Assembly: GCA_003164295.1 (NCBI GenBank)
Contig: PLTA01000055.1
Location: 1 to 64,000 of the forward strand
Length of the DNA: 64,000 bases
Direction: 5' to 3'
From: Candidatus Bathyarchaeota archaeon
Lineage (GTDB): Archaea > Thermoproteota > Bathyarchaeia > Bathyarchaeales > Bathycorpusculaceae
Shown here: piece by piece, positions 17,596 through 25,951 of the stretch
Numbering within the stretch: the stretch's first letter is position 1
Layout of the letters: each line of letters opens with the position of its first letter
Translations under genes and position numbers: made by a program
The notes under the pieces: model-generated
Told to the model about the DNA's origin: nothing
Databases searched by the model: none
What the model saw: the letters and a program-made list of their open reading frames with translations, nothing else

Positions 17596-17869
17596 CCTGC
17601 CAGTAACTCCAAAACATCTGCCACTTTTATGTTTAACTCATCACCCCTTCTAAGGAAAACAAAAAGCAAATATTCAAAAAAAAATTCCTCTGTGTCATTT
17701 GACTAAATCTGCCCGCGAAATATCCAGTGTTCAATTCCCATCCCTGGCAAAATTGCAGGAAATCGAGACAAAGCAAGATTTTTCTTAAATCTATCTTCTC
17801 TTAGTTTCCTCTATTAGTCAAAAGGGGGATTGTCTGACAAAATTGCTGCTTGTTTGGCGATTTGTGATG

Positions 17870-18203
17870 TTAAGCTTTGGCTTTAGAGCCGCTTTCGGTA
17901 AGATTTGCATTGCAGATTTCTCCTTCATTTTTTCCTATTTGTTTGCAAATTGTTTGAATAGTTTCACTGATAACGATTTTGGCAGTACGCCTTCTTTGCA
18001 TTGAATGAGGTCTTTTAGTTTTTTGTGGCTTTTTGCTTGGTTTCAGTTTTGTCTGAATGATTTCTTTAGAAATTTTTCGGTTACTGTTTTTGTGGCTTTT
18101 TTGCTGAAACTTTCTGCTCTGTAGTTTTTTCTAGGGTTTGTGACCAGTTTGTGAAGCAGTCCCAGAGCAGACTTGAATCTTTTTCTTTTCCAGTTTTGCT
18201 CAT
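17870..18203 (-). pseudogene. Unknown basic protein, two frame breaks, overlaps the hydrolase stop
   Basis: The ATG at 18203 overlaps the dienelactone hydrolase stop (ATGA), implying translational coupling. The first phase reads MSKTGKEKDSSLLWDCFTNW and S-Q-T-L-E-K-T-T-E-Q-K-V-S-A-K-K, then stops. Shifting once near 18100 and again near 18060 gives A-T-K-T-V-T-E-K-F, then E-I-I-Q-T-K-L-K-P-S-K-K-P and a long open end I-V-I-S-E-T-I-Q-T-I-C-K-Q-I-G. The total length is not a multiple of three. The amphipathic start followed by a Lys-rich region recalls small helical accessory proteins, but I cannot assign a family. Confidence 0.4.
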
Positions 18204-19011
18204 TTGTCTGCCTTGAGGTATTTGTTTAAGAAAGCTAAAGTCATTGTCCACGCATCTTCCGCAGCTTCCTTGTTGTATGAAGGTCTTGTTTCATTGAAGA
18301 AAGCATGTTGAGTGCCTTGGTAGATTTTCATTTGAAAAGTTTTCTTTTGTGCAATCATGCTTTCAACCAACGCTGGAACTCCGCTGGTTATTCTTAGATC
18401 TTCACCTGCATAAATTCCAAAAACTGGACATTTGATTTTGGCGACTGCTTCAAGTGGCTTTGGATTTGCTCCATAAAAAGGTACTGCGGCATTGAATGGA
18501 TATTCGGTTGCAAGTTGGTAGGTTAATCCACCGCCCAAGCAGAAGCCTGTTATGCCAAGCCAAGCCTTTTTCCATCTATAGCCTCCAAGGTTTTGACATA
18601 GTTTATGCAGCGGAGAAGATCCTGTACCATTGCTTTTTCGGCGTTTTCTCGACCTGTAAAGAAAAAATTCATTATTTTTCGTTCGTCTTCCGGTAGACTC
18701 GCCATCAAGGCCTGCACGGTGGCTGGGTCGCCGCGTTTTTCTGGGGGGATTTGCCACATTCGCATCATTGCTTTCTCGATAGCTTGCTCTGTTAGATCTT
18801 TGTCTCGGCTGAAAAGATGAGGAGCTACGCCAACGAAGCCATGCTGAGCAAATCGGTTCGCTACACCTTTGATCTGCTCGTTGAGACCCCAAGCCTCATG
18901 AACAATAATAATTGCGGGGCGTGGGCCTTCAGATTTAGGCGTGGCAATATAAGTTGTCATATCGGCGCCGTCAAAACATTTGAAGTTTACAGTTTGATTC
19001 AAAAAGTCCAT
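18200..19011 (-). pseudogene. Dienelactone hydrolase family protein, frameshifted
   Basis: From 19011 the first 153 residues give the alpha/beta-hydrolase start (I-I-I-V-H-E-A-W-G-L-N-E-Q-I, G-V-A-P-H-L-F-S-R). The frame then stops just before the nucleophile. The other phase supplies G-I-T-G-F-C-L-G-G-G with the catalytic Cys, then V-F-G-I-Y-A-G-E-D and G-T-Q-H-A-F-F-N with the Asp and His. At the join the DNA contains a tandem TTGGCTTGGC; deleting one 5-base copy gives the canonical G-K-R-L-G-I-T-G-F-C. A single missing A in the adjacent run would also restore the frame. As read, the protein lacks its catalytic triad. Confidence 0.8.
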
Positions 19012-19212
19012 CTAATATCAAATTTAACTTTTATGAAATGAATATTTAACTATTTTCCTGTTTTTCTCCATCAGAGGTGAAGTTCCGTTATCTATTCGAG
19101 TTTTTTTAGACGTGGTCGACATAAGATCCTGGAGACGCATTCTTTTTTTCAGGGCATTCCCAGCTAGATTTTTTGGGTTTTTTGTCTCGGTTTTTCTGCA
19201 GAGATAGTTGCA

Positions 19213-19479
19213 TTATTTCCTGTCTCCTTTAAAAGGGTAAAAGCTCGCGCCTAGTTCTTGTAACAAAGAAAAACCAGTCAAATGAAGCTCGCTACCGCAT
19301 TTGTTGCAACGAATCATAACGTGCTCCAAACCTTGTTTACTAACCTTTGCCACCAAAATAGAATAAGCCTTCTCGGAACAGTCATCAGGAGAAATCACAT
19401 TTCCACACCTCGGACATAAGAAATCGCCTCTCCCACCTATTTTGGTCAAGTCCAAAACATACACCTGAACTTGCTTCAC
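19213..19479 (-). CDS. Zinc-ribbon hypothetical protein
   Basis: 88 residues with two Cys pairs, F-L-C-P-R-C-G-N-V-I-S-P-D-D-C and M-I-R-C-N-K-C-G-S-E-L-H-L, that could form one zinc ribbon interrupted by a helix (A-Y-S-I-L-V-A-K-V). The C-terminus L-L-Q-E-L-G-A-S-F-Y-P-F is hydrophobic. Monocistronic in appearance. Function unknown. Confidence 0.6.
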   Translation of the reverse strand: MKQVQVYVLDLTKIGGRGDFLCPRCGNVISPDDCSEKAYSILVAKVSKQGLEHVMIRCNKCGSELHLTGFSLLQELGASFYPFKGDRK

Positions 19480-19741
19480 ACTCTAATCCTCCCAATTTTG
19501 TTTTAACGTTTCAACTTTATCCAAAGCGAGAGAATATTAATCGATATTCCAGATTTGCACACAAATCTTACCCAAATTATAACCACATAACTAACATATT
19601 ACTTCAGAAGCATTTTCACCCAAAATATTTTCAGTTTGTTAAGATCGCTTTTTCTATTTGGAGGATGATTCGTTTGCATGTGAATCAAAAAAGTCCAAAT
19701 ACTGCCTTTGATCCTGAAAAAATTCAGGATATGAGAGTACT

Positions 19742-21763
19742 TTAATTTTGCTTAAGAGTAAAAGCGGAGCGTGCTGGCATATAGAGGCTGAGCATATTTT
19801 GACTTTTTACTTCAGTTTTATCAAAGATAGTAAAGTGTGCTTGCTGGGGGTCCAACCTACCGTATCCGCCGTACTTTGGGTCGTCACTATCTAGTATCAT
19901 TTTGTATTTTCCAGGTGGGGCTTCAAAGCGGTAATCAGTAAATGATTGATGGGGATTAAAATTGAAGGCAAAAATTAGATTTGTCCTCTTGAAAATGATT
20001 ATTTTGTTTGTGGAATCCTCATGCAGAAGTTGCGGACTATTTGTTTCAAGTAGATGATTTGTCTTGGCTAGTTCAATCATGTCGCGGTCAAATAGAGATA
20101 GTAAATGATATTTTAGGTTGGCGTCGTCTGCAAGATGCCATTGGCGTCGTGCATGTTTGAATGACCAGTTGTTTCCTTCGCGGGGAAAATCTATCCAATC
20201 TGGGTGGCCGAATTCGTTGCCCATAAAGTTCAGGTAACCGTTGCTAGCCGTACCCAGGGTTATTAGCCGGATCATTTTGTGCATTGCGATTCCCCTGGCG
20301 ACCTTAGCGTTGTCATCATCGAGCGCCATGTGATGGTACATGTCTTGGCCGATTAGTCGGAAAATAAGTGTTTGATCTCCAACTAATGCTTGGTCGTGAG
20401 ATTCTGCGTAACTAATGGTTTTCTCATCTTTTCTGCGGTTGGTGAGCTCAAACCAAAGATGGCCGATGGGCCAGTCTTCATCTTTGTAATCGTTTATCAG
20501 TTGGATCCAGTAGTCAGGCACTCCCATTGCGAAGCGATAATCAAAACCGAAACCGCCCATAGACTGGGAAACAGCTAAACCTGGCATACCGCTGACGTCT
20601 TCAGCTATTGTGATGGAGTCAGGGCGTACATGGTGAATGACCCTGTTTGCTAGGGCCAAATAGGTAAGGGCATCCTCATCCAAGCTGCCGTCAAAGTAAT
20701 CGTGGTATGAAGTGAATACTCTCTTAAGACCGTGTTCGAGGTAAATCATACTCGTAACGCCATCAAACCGAAAGCCGTCAAAGTGGAATTCGTCTAGCCA
20801 ATATCGGCAATTGGAAAGTAAAAAATGAAGAACCTGAGGTTTGCTGTAATCAAAAACACGTGAATCCCATGCCGAGTGTATTCCGCGTGGACCGCTATGA
20901 AAATACTGAAACATTGTCCCGTCAAAGCGACTCAATCCCTCCACTTCGTTTGATACGGAGTGAGAATGGATTAGATCCATGAATACGCTGAGTCCTTTGG
21001 CGTGAGCAGTGTCAATTAGGTGTTTCAAATCTTCGGGTGTTCCGTATCGTGATGAAGGGGCAAAAAAGCTTGATACTTGGTACCCAAATGATCCGTAGTA
21101 GGGATGTTCTTGAATAGCCATTAGTTGTAACGTGTTGTAACCGGCGTTGATTATTCGTGGAAGTATGTTGCGAGTGAATTCTTGGAAGGTTCCAATTTTT
21201 TCTTCTTCCTGTGACATACCGATATGGGCTTCGTAAATAATCGGGGGTTCTTTAGGTCGCTTGAAATTGTGTTCTTTCCAAAAATATGGCTGTGACGGTT
21301 TCCATACTTCGGCGTTGAAAATCAATGTTTTTGGATCTTGCACTACCCGTCGAGCGTATGCTGGAATGCGGTCGCCTTCGCCATCTGGCCAATGGATATG
21401 GAGTCGATATAGGTCGCCATGCTTCAGTTTGTCGGCGGTCAGGTGAATTTCCCACACGCCATAGTCGTTGATTTTTTTGAGCTCAAATTCTCTGCTCTCT
21501 TGCCAGCTACTCATGTCTCCTATCAGGCAGATCGATGTAGCGTTTGGCGCCCATTCACGAAATACCCATTTGCCTTTTCGGAAATGCAGGCCGAAGTATT
21601 CGTGGCCGGAGGCAAAATCTGAAAGGTTTTTTTTACCCTCTGTGAGGCGTTGCTCCGTTTGTTCGATGTTTTCCAATCGGTGCCTGATCTGATCAGAAAA
21701 CGGTGTGAGGTATGAATCGCTTCGCAGCAGACTGAATAATCGGTTTTCAAGACCACTCATCAA
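19742..21763 (-). CDS. glgB: 1,4-alpha-glucan branching enzyme (GH13), eukaryote-like
   Basis: 673 residues, usual length for the GBE1-like subfamily. It creates alpha-1,6 branches in glycogen. A CBM48-type N-domain contains F-R-E-W-A-P-N-A. The catalytic barrel has D-G-F-R-F-D-G-V-T-S-M with the nucleophile Asp, T-I-A-E-D-V-S-G-M-P with the acid Glu and Y-A-E-S-H-D-Q-A-L with the transition-state Asp. F-M-G-N-E-F-G-H-P and the C-terminal beta domain follow. These motifs match the eukaryotic/cyanobacterial-type branching enzymes more than the short bacterial GlgB, which suggests lateral acquisition. A GT4 glycosyltransferase lies upstream on the same strand, so glycogen synthesis is the likely pathway. 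Confidence 0.92.
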   Translation of the reverse strand: MMSGLENRLFSLLRSDSYLTPFSDQIRHRLENIEQTEQRLTEGKKNLSDFASGHEYFGLHFRKGKWVFREWAPNATSICLIGDMSSWQESREFELKKINDYGVWEIHLTADKLKHGDLYRLHIHWPDGEGDRIPAYARRVVQDPKTLIFNAEVWKPSQPYFWKEHNFKRPKEPPIIYEAHIGMSQEEEKIGTFQEFTRNILPRIINAGYNTLQLMAIQEHPYYGSFGYQVSSFFAPSSRYGTPEDLKHLIDTAHAKGLSVFMDLIHSHSVSNEVEGLSRFDGTMFQYFHSGPRGIHSAWDSRVFDYSKPQVLHFLLSNCRYWLDEFHFDGFRFDGVTSMIYLEHGLKRVFTSYHDYFDGSLDEDALTYLALANRVIHHVRPDSITIAEDVSGMPGLAVSQSMGGFGFDYRFAMGVPDYWIQLINDYKDEDWPIGHLWFELTNRRKDEKTISYAESHDQALVGDQTLIFRLIGQDMYHHMALDDDNAKVARGIAMHKMIRLITLGTASNGYLNFMGNEFGHPDWIDFPREGNNWSFKHARRQWHLADDANLKYHLLSLFDRDMIELAKTNHLLETNSPQLLHEDSTNKIIIFKRTNLIFAFNFNPHQSFTDYRFEAPPGKYKMILDSDDPKYGGYGRLDPQQAHFTIFDKTEVKSQNMLSLYMPARSAFTLKQN

Positions 21764-21796
21764 AGGACCCTATTCTGCTTAAATGAGTTAAGAACG

Positions 21797-22093
21797 TCAG
21801 GGGATATACTCCTCTACAAGTTTCTCTGCTTGTTCCTCAGACAGATAGTCGGACAGATACATTGTGATAAGCTCTTTGAGGGCATTTCTTCGCAGTTCCT
21901 TGTTCTTTTCATTATTTGATGCATCATTAATGCAACTGTACTGATTGTTGATTGTGCTGTTCGGGTTGTTGATGTCGTAATTTGGATTGTAGAAGTCGCT
22001 TTTTGTATTATTTAGGCAGCTATCTGGGTTGGTGTCTTTGGTTTTCAAGTCTTTGACAATTTGTCTAAATAGTAAACCGATTGTTACTGGCAT
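21797..22093 (-). CDS. Asparagine-rich small protein between the glycogen genes
   Basis: 98 residues. The centre (about 25-60) is a low-complexity Asn/Asp/Ser/Tyr stretch with repeats such as N-P-N-Y-D-I-N-N-P-N-S. The C-terminus is a clean amphipathic helix pair, L-R-R-N-A-L-K-E-L-I-T-M-Y-L-S-D-Y-L-S, then E-E-Q-A-E-K-L-V-E-E-Y. It starts M-P-V-T-I-G-L-L-F-R-Q-I-V. It lies between the GT4 and branching-enzyme genes on the same strand and could be co-transcribed. Function unknown. Confidence 0.55.
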   Translation of the reverse strand: MPVTIGLLFRQIVKDLKTKDTNPDSCLNNTKSDFYNPNYDINNPNSTINNQYSCINDASNNEKNKELRRNALKELITMYLSDYLSEEQAEKLVEEYIP

Positions 22094-22189
22094 AGAATCA
22101 TACCTTGTGAATTGATATATTTCTAAGGTAAAACATTCTTATTAGTCTATAGAGAACGCTTGATATTTTTGGTGTAGTCTTTAGTCGTT

Positions 22190-23437
22190 TTAGATTAGTG
22201 ATTCGTAGATTTTTATTGTTTCTTCAGCAACTTTTCGCCATGTAAAGTACTCTATTACTCTTTTGCGTCCGTTTTCACCCCAGTTTCTGGCTTTTTCGGG
22301 GTTTTTCAGGGTCATGTTTATTCCCCATGCTATGTCGAGAGGATCTTCGCCGTTAACATGTACCCCGTTCTGGTCGGGGCCTGAGCTTAGTACTTGTTCT
22401 TTGAAACCTACTACTCCGCGTGCGCCTACGACTACTGGTTTTTCCATAGACATTGCTTCTAGGCAGACTATGCCGAATGGTTCATAGGATGATGGAAAAA
22501 TGCATACGTCGGAAGCAGCATAATGCATGATTCTCTCGGATTCTGGAACAAAATCAAAGCGGACCGCTACGTTGTCCTTAATGTTTAATCGCTCAGCTGA
22601 TTCCACTATAACGTTTTGTTCTTCTCCCGTTCCCAAAATTACGAGTTTAGTGTTAGGATTTTCCTTCAAAACAGATGGCATTGCCAACAAGATGTTTTTA
22701 GCGCCTTTCACCCAGGAAAGTCTTCCAACAAACAGAAGCATGTTCCAGTCTTTGGGAACCCCATATTTCTCGCGAATCGCAGTTATGTCTTTGGGATCGC
22801 ATTTTGCCATATCGTAACGTTCCGGATCTACGCCGTTCCAAACTGCACTTATTTTTGATGGAGTCCAACCGTGCCTTATTAGATCTTGCTGCATTGCGTA
22901 ACTAACGGTGATTACTCTATCTGAGTTTTGAGCCATGGCATACTCCAAATGTGACACTACTTCCGATCCTCCACCTTGGCTTCTTCCCCATTCAGTACTG
23001 TGAACATGAAAAACCACTGGAATTTTAGTTTCATTCTTTATCACAAGTCCAGAAATACTGCTTAGCCAATCGTGTACGCATACAACGTCGAAATTGTACA
23101 TCTCTTTTCTTATCAAGCTGTTAATGAATTTAGTTGCGCTGAGAATATTGTAAATAAAAATGTCGTTGAAGAATTTTATGTTGGTTCCCCATTTCTTTAA
23201 ATCGTCAACCACGAAAAATGGAAAAACGTTGCTCGCATCTGCAATTAAGGGTCGATGAACTTCTACGCCTTTTATGATTTCTCTAGTTTTTAGGTTGCCG
23301 CCATTTAGTGTGAAGACTGAAACATCATGTCCCATGTCGATGTACTGCTGCGTTATATTTTCAGAATACGTACCTAAGCCACCAACAATTGCTGGTGGAT
23401 ACTCATAGACAAAAAATCCGATTCTCAAAATATTCAC
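22190..23437 (-). CDS. GT4 family glycosyltransferase, probable glycogen synthase
   Basis: 415 residues with the GT-B fold. The N-domain has the donor/acceptor loop Y-E-Y-P-P-A-I-V-G-G-L-G-T-Y, the linker V-F-H-V-H-S-T-E-W-G follows, and the C-domain carries F-V-G-R-L-S-W-V-K-G and the E-x7-E signature P-S-S-Y-E-P-F-G-I-V-C-L-E-A-M. The G-G-L-G-T-Y loop is typical of archaeal glycogen synthase-like GT4 enzymes. The neighbouring branching enzyme supports a role in glycogen elongation. Other GT4 sugar transfer remains possible. Confidence 0.85.
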   Translation of the reverse strand: MNILRIGFFVYEYPPAIVGGLGTYSENITQQYIDMGHDVSVFTLNGGNLKTREIIKGVEVHRPLIADASNVFPFFVVDDLKKWGTNIKFFNDIFIYNILSATKFINSLIRKEMYNFDVVCVHDWLSSISGLVIKNETKIPVVFHVHSTEWGRSQGGGSEVVSHLEYAMAQNSDRVITVSYAMQQDLIRHGWTPSKISAVWNGVDPERYDMAKCDPKDITAIREKYGVPKDWNMLLFVGRLSWVKGAKNILLAMPSVLKENPNTKLVILGTGEEQNVIVESAERLNIKDNVAVRFDFVPESERIMHYAASDVCIFPSSYEPFGIVCLEAMSMEKPVVVGARGVVGFKEQVLSSGPDQNGVHVNGEDPLDIAWGINMTLKNPEKARNWGENGRKRVIEYFTWRKVAEETIKIYESLI

Positions 23438-23636
23438 CTATATAAGAATTACAAACTTCTGAATCGTATTATAGTTTCCACAAGTACTTAAATGAACTAT
23501 AAAATTTAGTAATAACTGCTGGTTAATGAAGGAGCTCTCTTATCTTGCATCTGCCTGTTTTTCGCTTAGTCAGAAATGCATGATTTTAAAAAACTGTAGG
23601 AAATAGTGAGTTAGCATAAAAATGCTACAGTGGCAA

Positions 23637-24218
23637 CTATTTCACTGTGACTTTGTGTTTTTTAGCTGCGGGCGCAATTGTCTTCTTTGGTACTGATACT
23701 TTCAGTAGGCCGTCTTTAAAAGTGGATTCAGCTTGCTCAGGTATTACTTCTTCTGGGAAATCCAGTTCCTTGTAGATATGCGAGTAAACTCGTTCTCTGA
23801 TCACAAAGTTCTTCTCCGTATCTTCTGTTTCAACATCTGTTTCTGCTGAGATTTCAATCCCATCCTTTGTTAGAGCTACGTCAATCTTGTCTTTAGCTAC
23901 TCCAGGCATTTCGGCATGAACTACAAACTTGTTGCCTTCATCAACTAAATCTACAGTTGCTTCACGAACCGGAACAACTTGATCAACAGTTATCCATTCA
24001 AATGGAAAAGCTATGTTCTCAATGAAGTTTTGTCGGAAATCTTTCATTAAATCGTCGAATGTCGTTAGAACATGAATTGCCGGAACTTGTTTGGCAGGAA
24101 TGCGTTTAGCCGGAACATGTTTGGCAAGAACAGTTTTTACTGGGTTGTCTGCTTTTGCGATCGCCTTCACCGTGGTCTTTTTTTGTATTTCGGTCATTTT
24201 TTTTTCACCTCTATTCAA
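23637..24218 (-). CDS. Hsp20/alpha-crystallin small heat-shock protein
   Basis: 193 residues. The alpha-crystallin domain spans about 85-180: A-E-M-P-G-V-A-K-D-K-I-D-V, the positions around I-R-E-R-V-Y-S-H-I-Y-K, and the final S-T-F-K-D-G-L-L-K-V-S-V-P-K-K. The unusually long N-terminus contains a short repeat A-K-H-V-P-A-K-R-I-P-A-K-Q-V-P-A-I-H-V. A similar V-P-A-K-H-I-H-A-A-H-I stretch opens the next upstream gene. The M-T-E-I-Q-K-K Met at residue 8 is a plausible alternative start. Presumed ATP-independent chaperone. Confidence 0.9.
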   Translation of the reverse strand: MNRGEKKMTEIQKKTTVKAIAKADNPVKTVLAKHVPAKRIPAKQVPAIHVLTTFDDLMKDFRQNFIENIAFPFEWITVDQVVPVREATVDLVDEGNKFVVHAEMPGVAKDKIDVALTKDGIEISAETDVETEDTEKNFVIRERVYSHIYKELDFPEEVIPEQAESTFKDGLLKVSVPKKTIAPAAKKHKVTVK

Positions 24219-24290
24219 TTTATTATTAAACTAAGAATTTGGTAATCAATTGTTGGCTACGAGTTTTTTGGCTCAAGGCTGGTCTTTTTT

Positions 24291-24770
24291 TTATTTATTG
24301 GCTGCCACGACAGATTCGTGTTTATTTCCAACTGGAATGTTGGCGGATTCATGGCTGTGTTCTGCTACGCCTTGAAGTTTGCGGCGCCACTTGCGGAACG
24401 TTTCCACGTATGGTTGATATTTGCTGTCTGGAGTTTCTTTGCCTTTGAACTTTACTATTTCACTTCGAGCTGTCCTCATTTCGTCTGCGAGAGCTTCCAT
24501 GATTTTTTCGTCGCCTTCGCGCCCTTCTGCGATTTCCTCGGCGTAACCAATTACCTTGCTCAAATGTTTCTCCATACAGTATGGGCATTGAAACTCCTGG
24601 GCGTGATCCTCAAGTAACGTTAAGTTTGAGAGGAGTTCTCCACGTTCAAATTCAAAGGTCAGCTGAATATGAGCAGCATGAATGTGTTTAGCAGGAACAT
24701 ATTTTACAGATTTTGCTTCAACTACAGCTTTTGACATTTCTTTTACTGTTACTTTTTGTTTTTCTATCAT
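24291..24770 (-). CDS. Hypothetical protein with C-P-Y-C-M-E-K-H motif, N-terminus resembling Hsp20 neighbour
   Basis: 159 residues. Residues 18-37 contain V-K-Y-V-P-A-K-H-I-H-A-A-H-I, closely similar to the N-terminal arm of the adjacent Hsp20. The middle has F-Q-C-P-Y-C-M-E-K-H-L-S-K, a possible metal site, then helices rich in Glu and Lys (Y-A-E-E-I-A-E-G-R-E-G-D-E-K-I-M-E-A-L). The C-terminus is basic. It lies 72 bases upstream of the Hsp20 gene on the same strand, so it may share a transcript and a binding partner. Family not recognised. Confidence 0.65.
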   Translation of the reverse strand: MIEKQKVTVKEMSKAVVEAKSVKYVPAKHIHAAHIQLTFEFERGELLSNLTLLEDHAQEFQCPYCMEKHLSKVIGYAEEIAEGREGDEKIMEALADEMRTARSEIVKFKGKETPDSKYQPYVETFRKWRRKLQGVAEHSHESANIPVGNKHESVVAANK

Positions 24771-24911
24771 TTTTTTACCTCAAATAATTATTAGAATTTT
24801 TGAGAACACGATTTTCTCGGTTTAGAGCTGAGATTTTTTGGAATGAAAAAAGTCCTGATTGAAGTTATTGTGGCCGTTTTATTTTATGCGTGGAAAAAGA
24901 AATTTCTTTGA

Positions 24912-25058
24912 TTATTCTTTCTTGGTGAGCCACGTTTTTATTGCTTCTTCGACAGCTTTTGATAGGTCGCCTTTTTTTCCGCCGAACCTTTCGACTGTTT
25001 TAATTCTGAGTTGCTTTTCCAACTCATCTAGAAGATCTATGCTAATCCGACCCAACAT
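24912..25058 (-). CDS. Small ribbon-helix-helix-like protein
   Basis: 48 residues from an ATG at 25058 (a GTG two codons earlier is possible): a beta strand M-L-G-R-I-S-I-D-L, then helix L-D-E-L-E-K-Q-L-R-I-K-T-V, a G-G-K-K-G-D-L turn, and helix S-K-A-V-E-E-A-I-K-T-W-L. This is the usual size and layout of RHH DNA-binding or antitoxin-like proteins. No toxin partner is adjacent. The assignment is from secondary-structure pattern only. Confidence 0.6.
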   Translation of the reverse strand: MLGRISIDLLDELEKQLRIKTVERFGGKKGDLSKAVEEAIKTWLTKKE

Positions 25059-25064
25059 AATCAC

Positions 25065-25487
25065 CATTTATCGCTAGATATTATGCATGGTTCGGTGTCA
25101 AGCATGTTTCCAATAAGTGAACTGCCAATCTTCGGTTTTTATTTGAGAAATGATTTTTTTATTCATTTTAATTCACTTATTAGCTTATCAACATAAGGTA
25201 CTATGGCCTTATGTACTTATATAGTTATCCACTTAACTCAATTCAATCACCAAAATATCGAAACACCCGCATTTAATTCAATGGCTTGTACTAGAAATAG
25301 ACTTGAACCGAAAGCGGTTGCTAAATTTTCAAAAGTTATACGTGGAGGTGAAGATTCAAAGTGGACAGCATAAGCATAAATTTCATATTTTGATGAAAAT
25401 TAACAGAATTGACAAACAAGTCAAATGCGCTTCGCAACAAACCTTATTTTAAAATTAGAAACATAATCCAGCTTGGTGGGGAGTAAA
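25065..25487. other. AT-rich gap, promoter-like sequence only
   Basis: No gene seen. It contains several AT-rich boxes (for example around 25214, ACTTATATAG) that could be promoters for the flanking divergent genes. No repeat array. Confidence 0.35.
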
Positions 25488-25625
25488 GTGATAAAACGAA
25501 ACAAGATAACTTCACTAAGATCAATCATCATATTGCCCTTTGTAGTTTTCACATTGATAATTGGATGGTTCCTATCAGCTACAGGCGAAAAAACTAACCG
25601 AGCAACAGACACAAAGCAGCAATAA
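25488..25625 (+). CDS. 45-residue single-helix membrane protein
   Basis: From a GTG preceded by GGTGGGGAG: M-I-K-R-N-K-I-T-S-L-R-S, then one membrane helix I-I-I-L-P-F-V-V-F-T-L-I-I-G-W-F-L, then a polar tail ending T-D-T-K-Q-Q. The good ribosome binding site and clean basic-hydrophobic-polar layout favour a real gene. Function unknown. Confidence 0.55.
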   Translation: MIKRNKITSLRSIIILPFVVFTLIIGWFLSATGEKTNRATDTKQQ

Positions 25626-25750
25626 AGCCTTAGCACATAAATAAGGCAGCGACATTGTAAAAGTGTCAATCGATTAGCTTGACAAAGAACCATAGAATAT
25701 GCTGCTTATACATATATGTAACCACGATATTTTGTTCATTTTATTTCAAG

Positions 25751-25870
25751 TTGCTTTTTTATTTTAGGGCTCGTAGTGTTTGCAGGTTGCGGTTTAAAAA
25801 AGTTAGGAAAGGTCTAAAAAGGTTTAAAACGGTCCAAAAAGGTTAGAAAAGGTCGGGAAAGGTCAAGAAC
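25751..25870 (+). repeat. 10-bp phased repeat array, locus D
   Basis: Forty-base leader from 25751 (starts TTGCTTTTTTA, ends TTTGCAGGTTGC), then eight 10-base units from 25791: GGTTTAAAAA, AGTTAGGAAA, GGTCTAAAAA, GGTTTAAAAC, GGTCCAAAAA, GGTTAGAAAA, GGTCGGGAAA, GGTCAAGAAC. Core GGTY plus a phased A-tract. It ends 81 bases before the YyaL-like gene, closer to a gene start than any other array. Confidence 0.85.
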
Positions 25871-25951
25871 AAAATTTATCTGATCTTGCATTTTGTTCTT
25901 TCAAACACATTAATAAAACTCGCAATTAATAATTTAACAGAGGTCTAATTT

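Noticed and set aside
17720..17760. tRNA-like T-arm (GTTCAATTCCC) near 17732
   Set aside because: No matching acceptor, D or anticodon arm upstream.
19665..19745. 26-residue plus-strand frame after GGAGG
   Set aside because: The ribosome binding site is directly adjacent to the ATG and the peptide overlaps the branching-enzyme end; no family signal.
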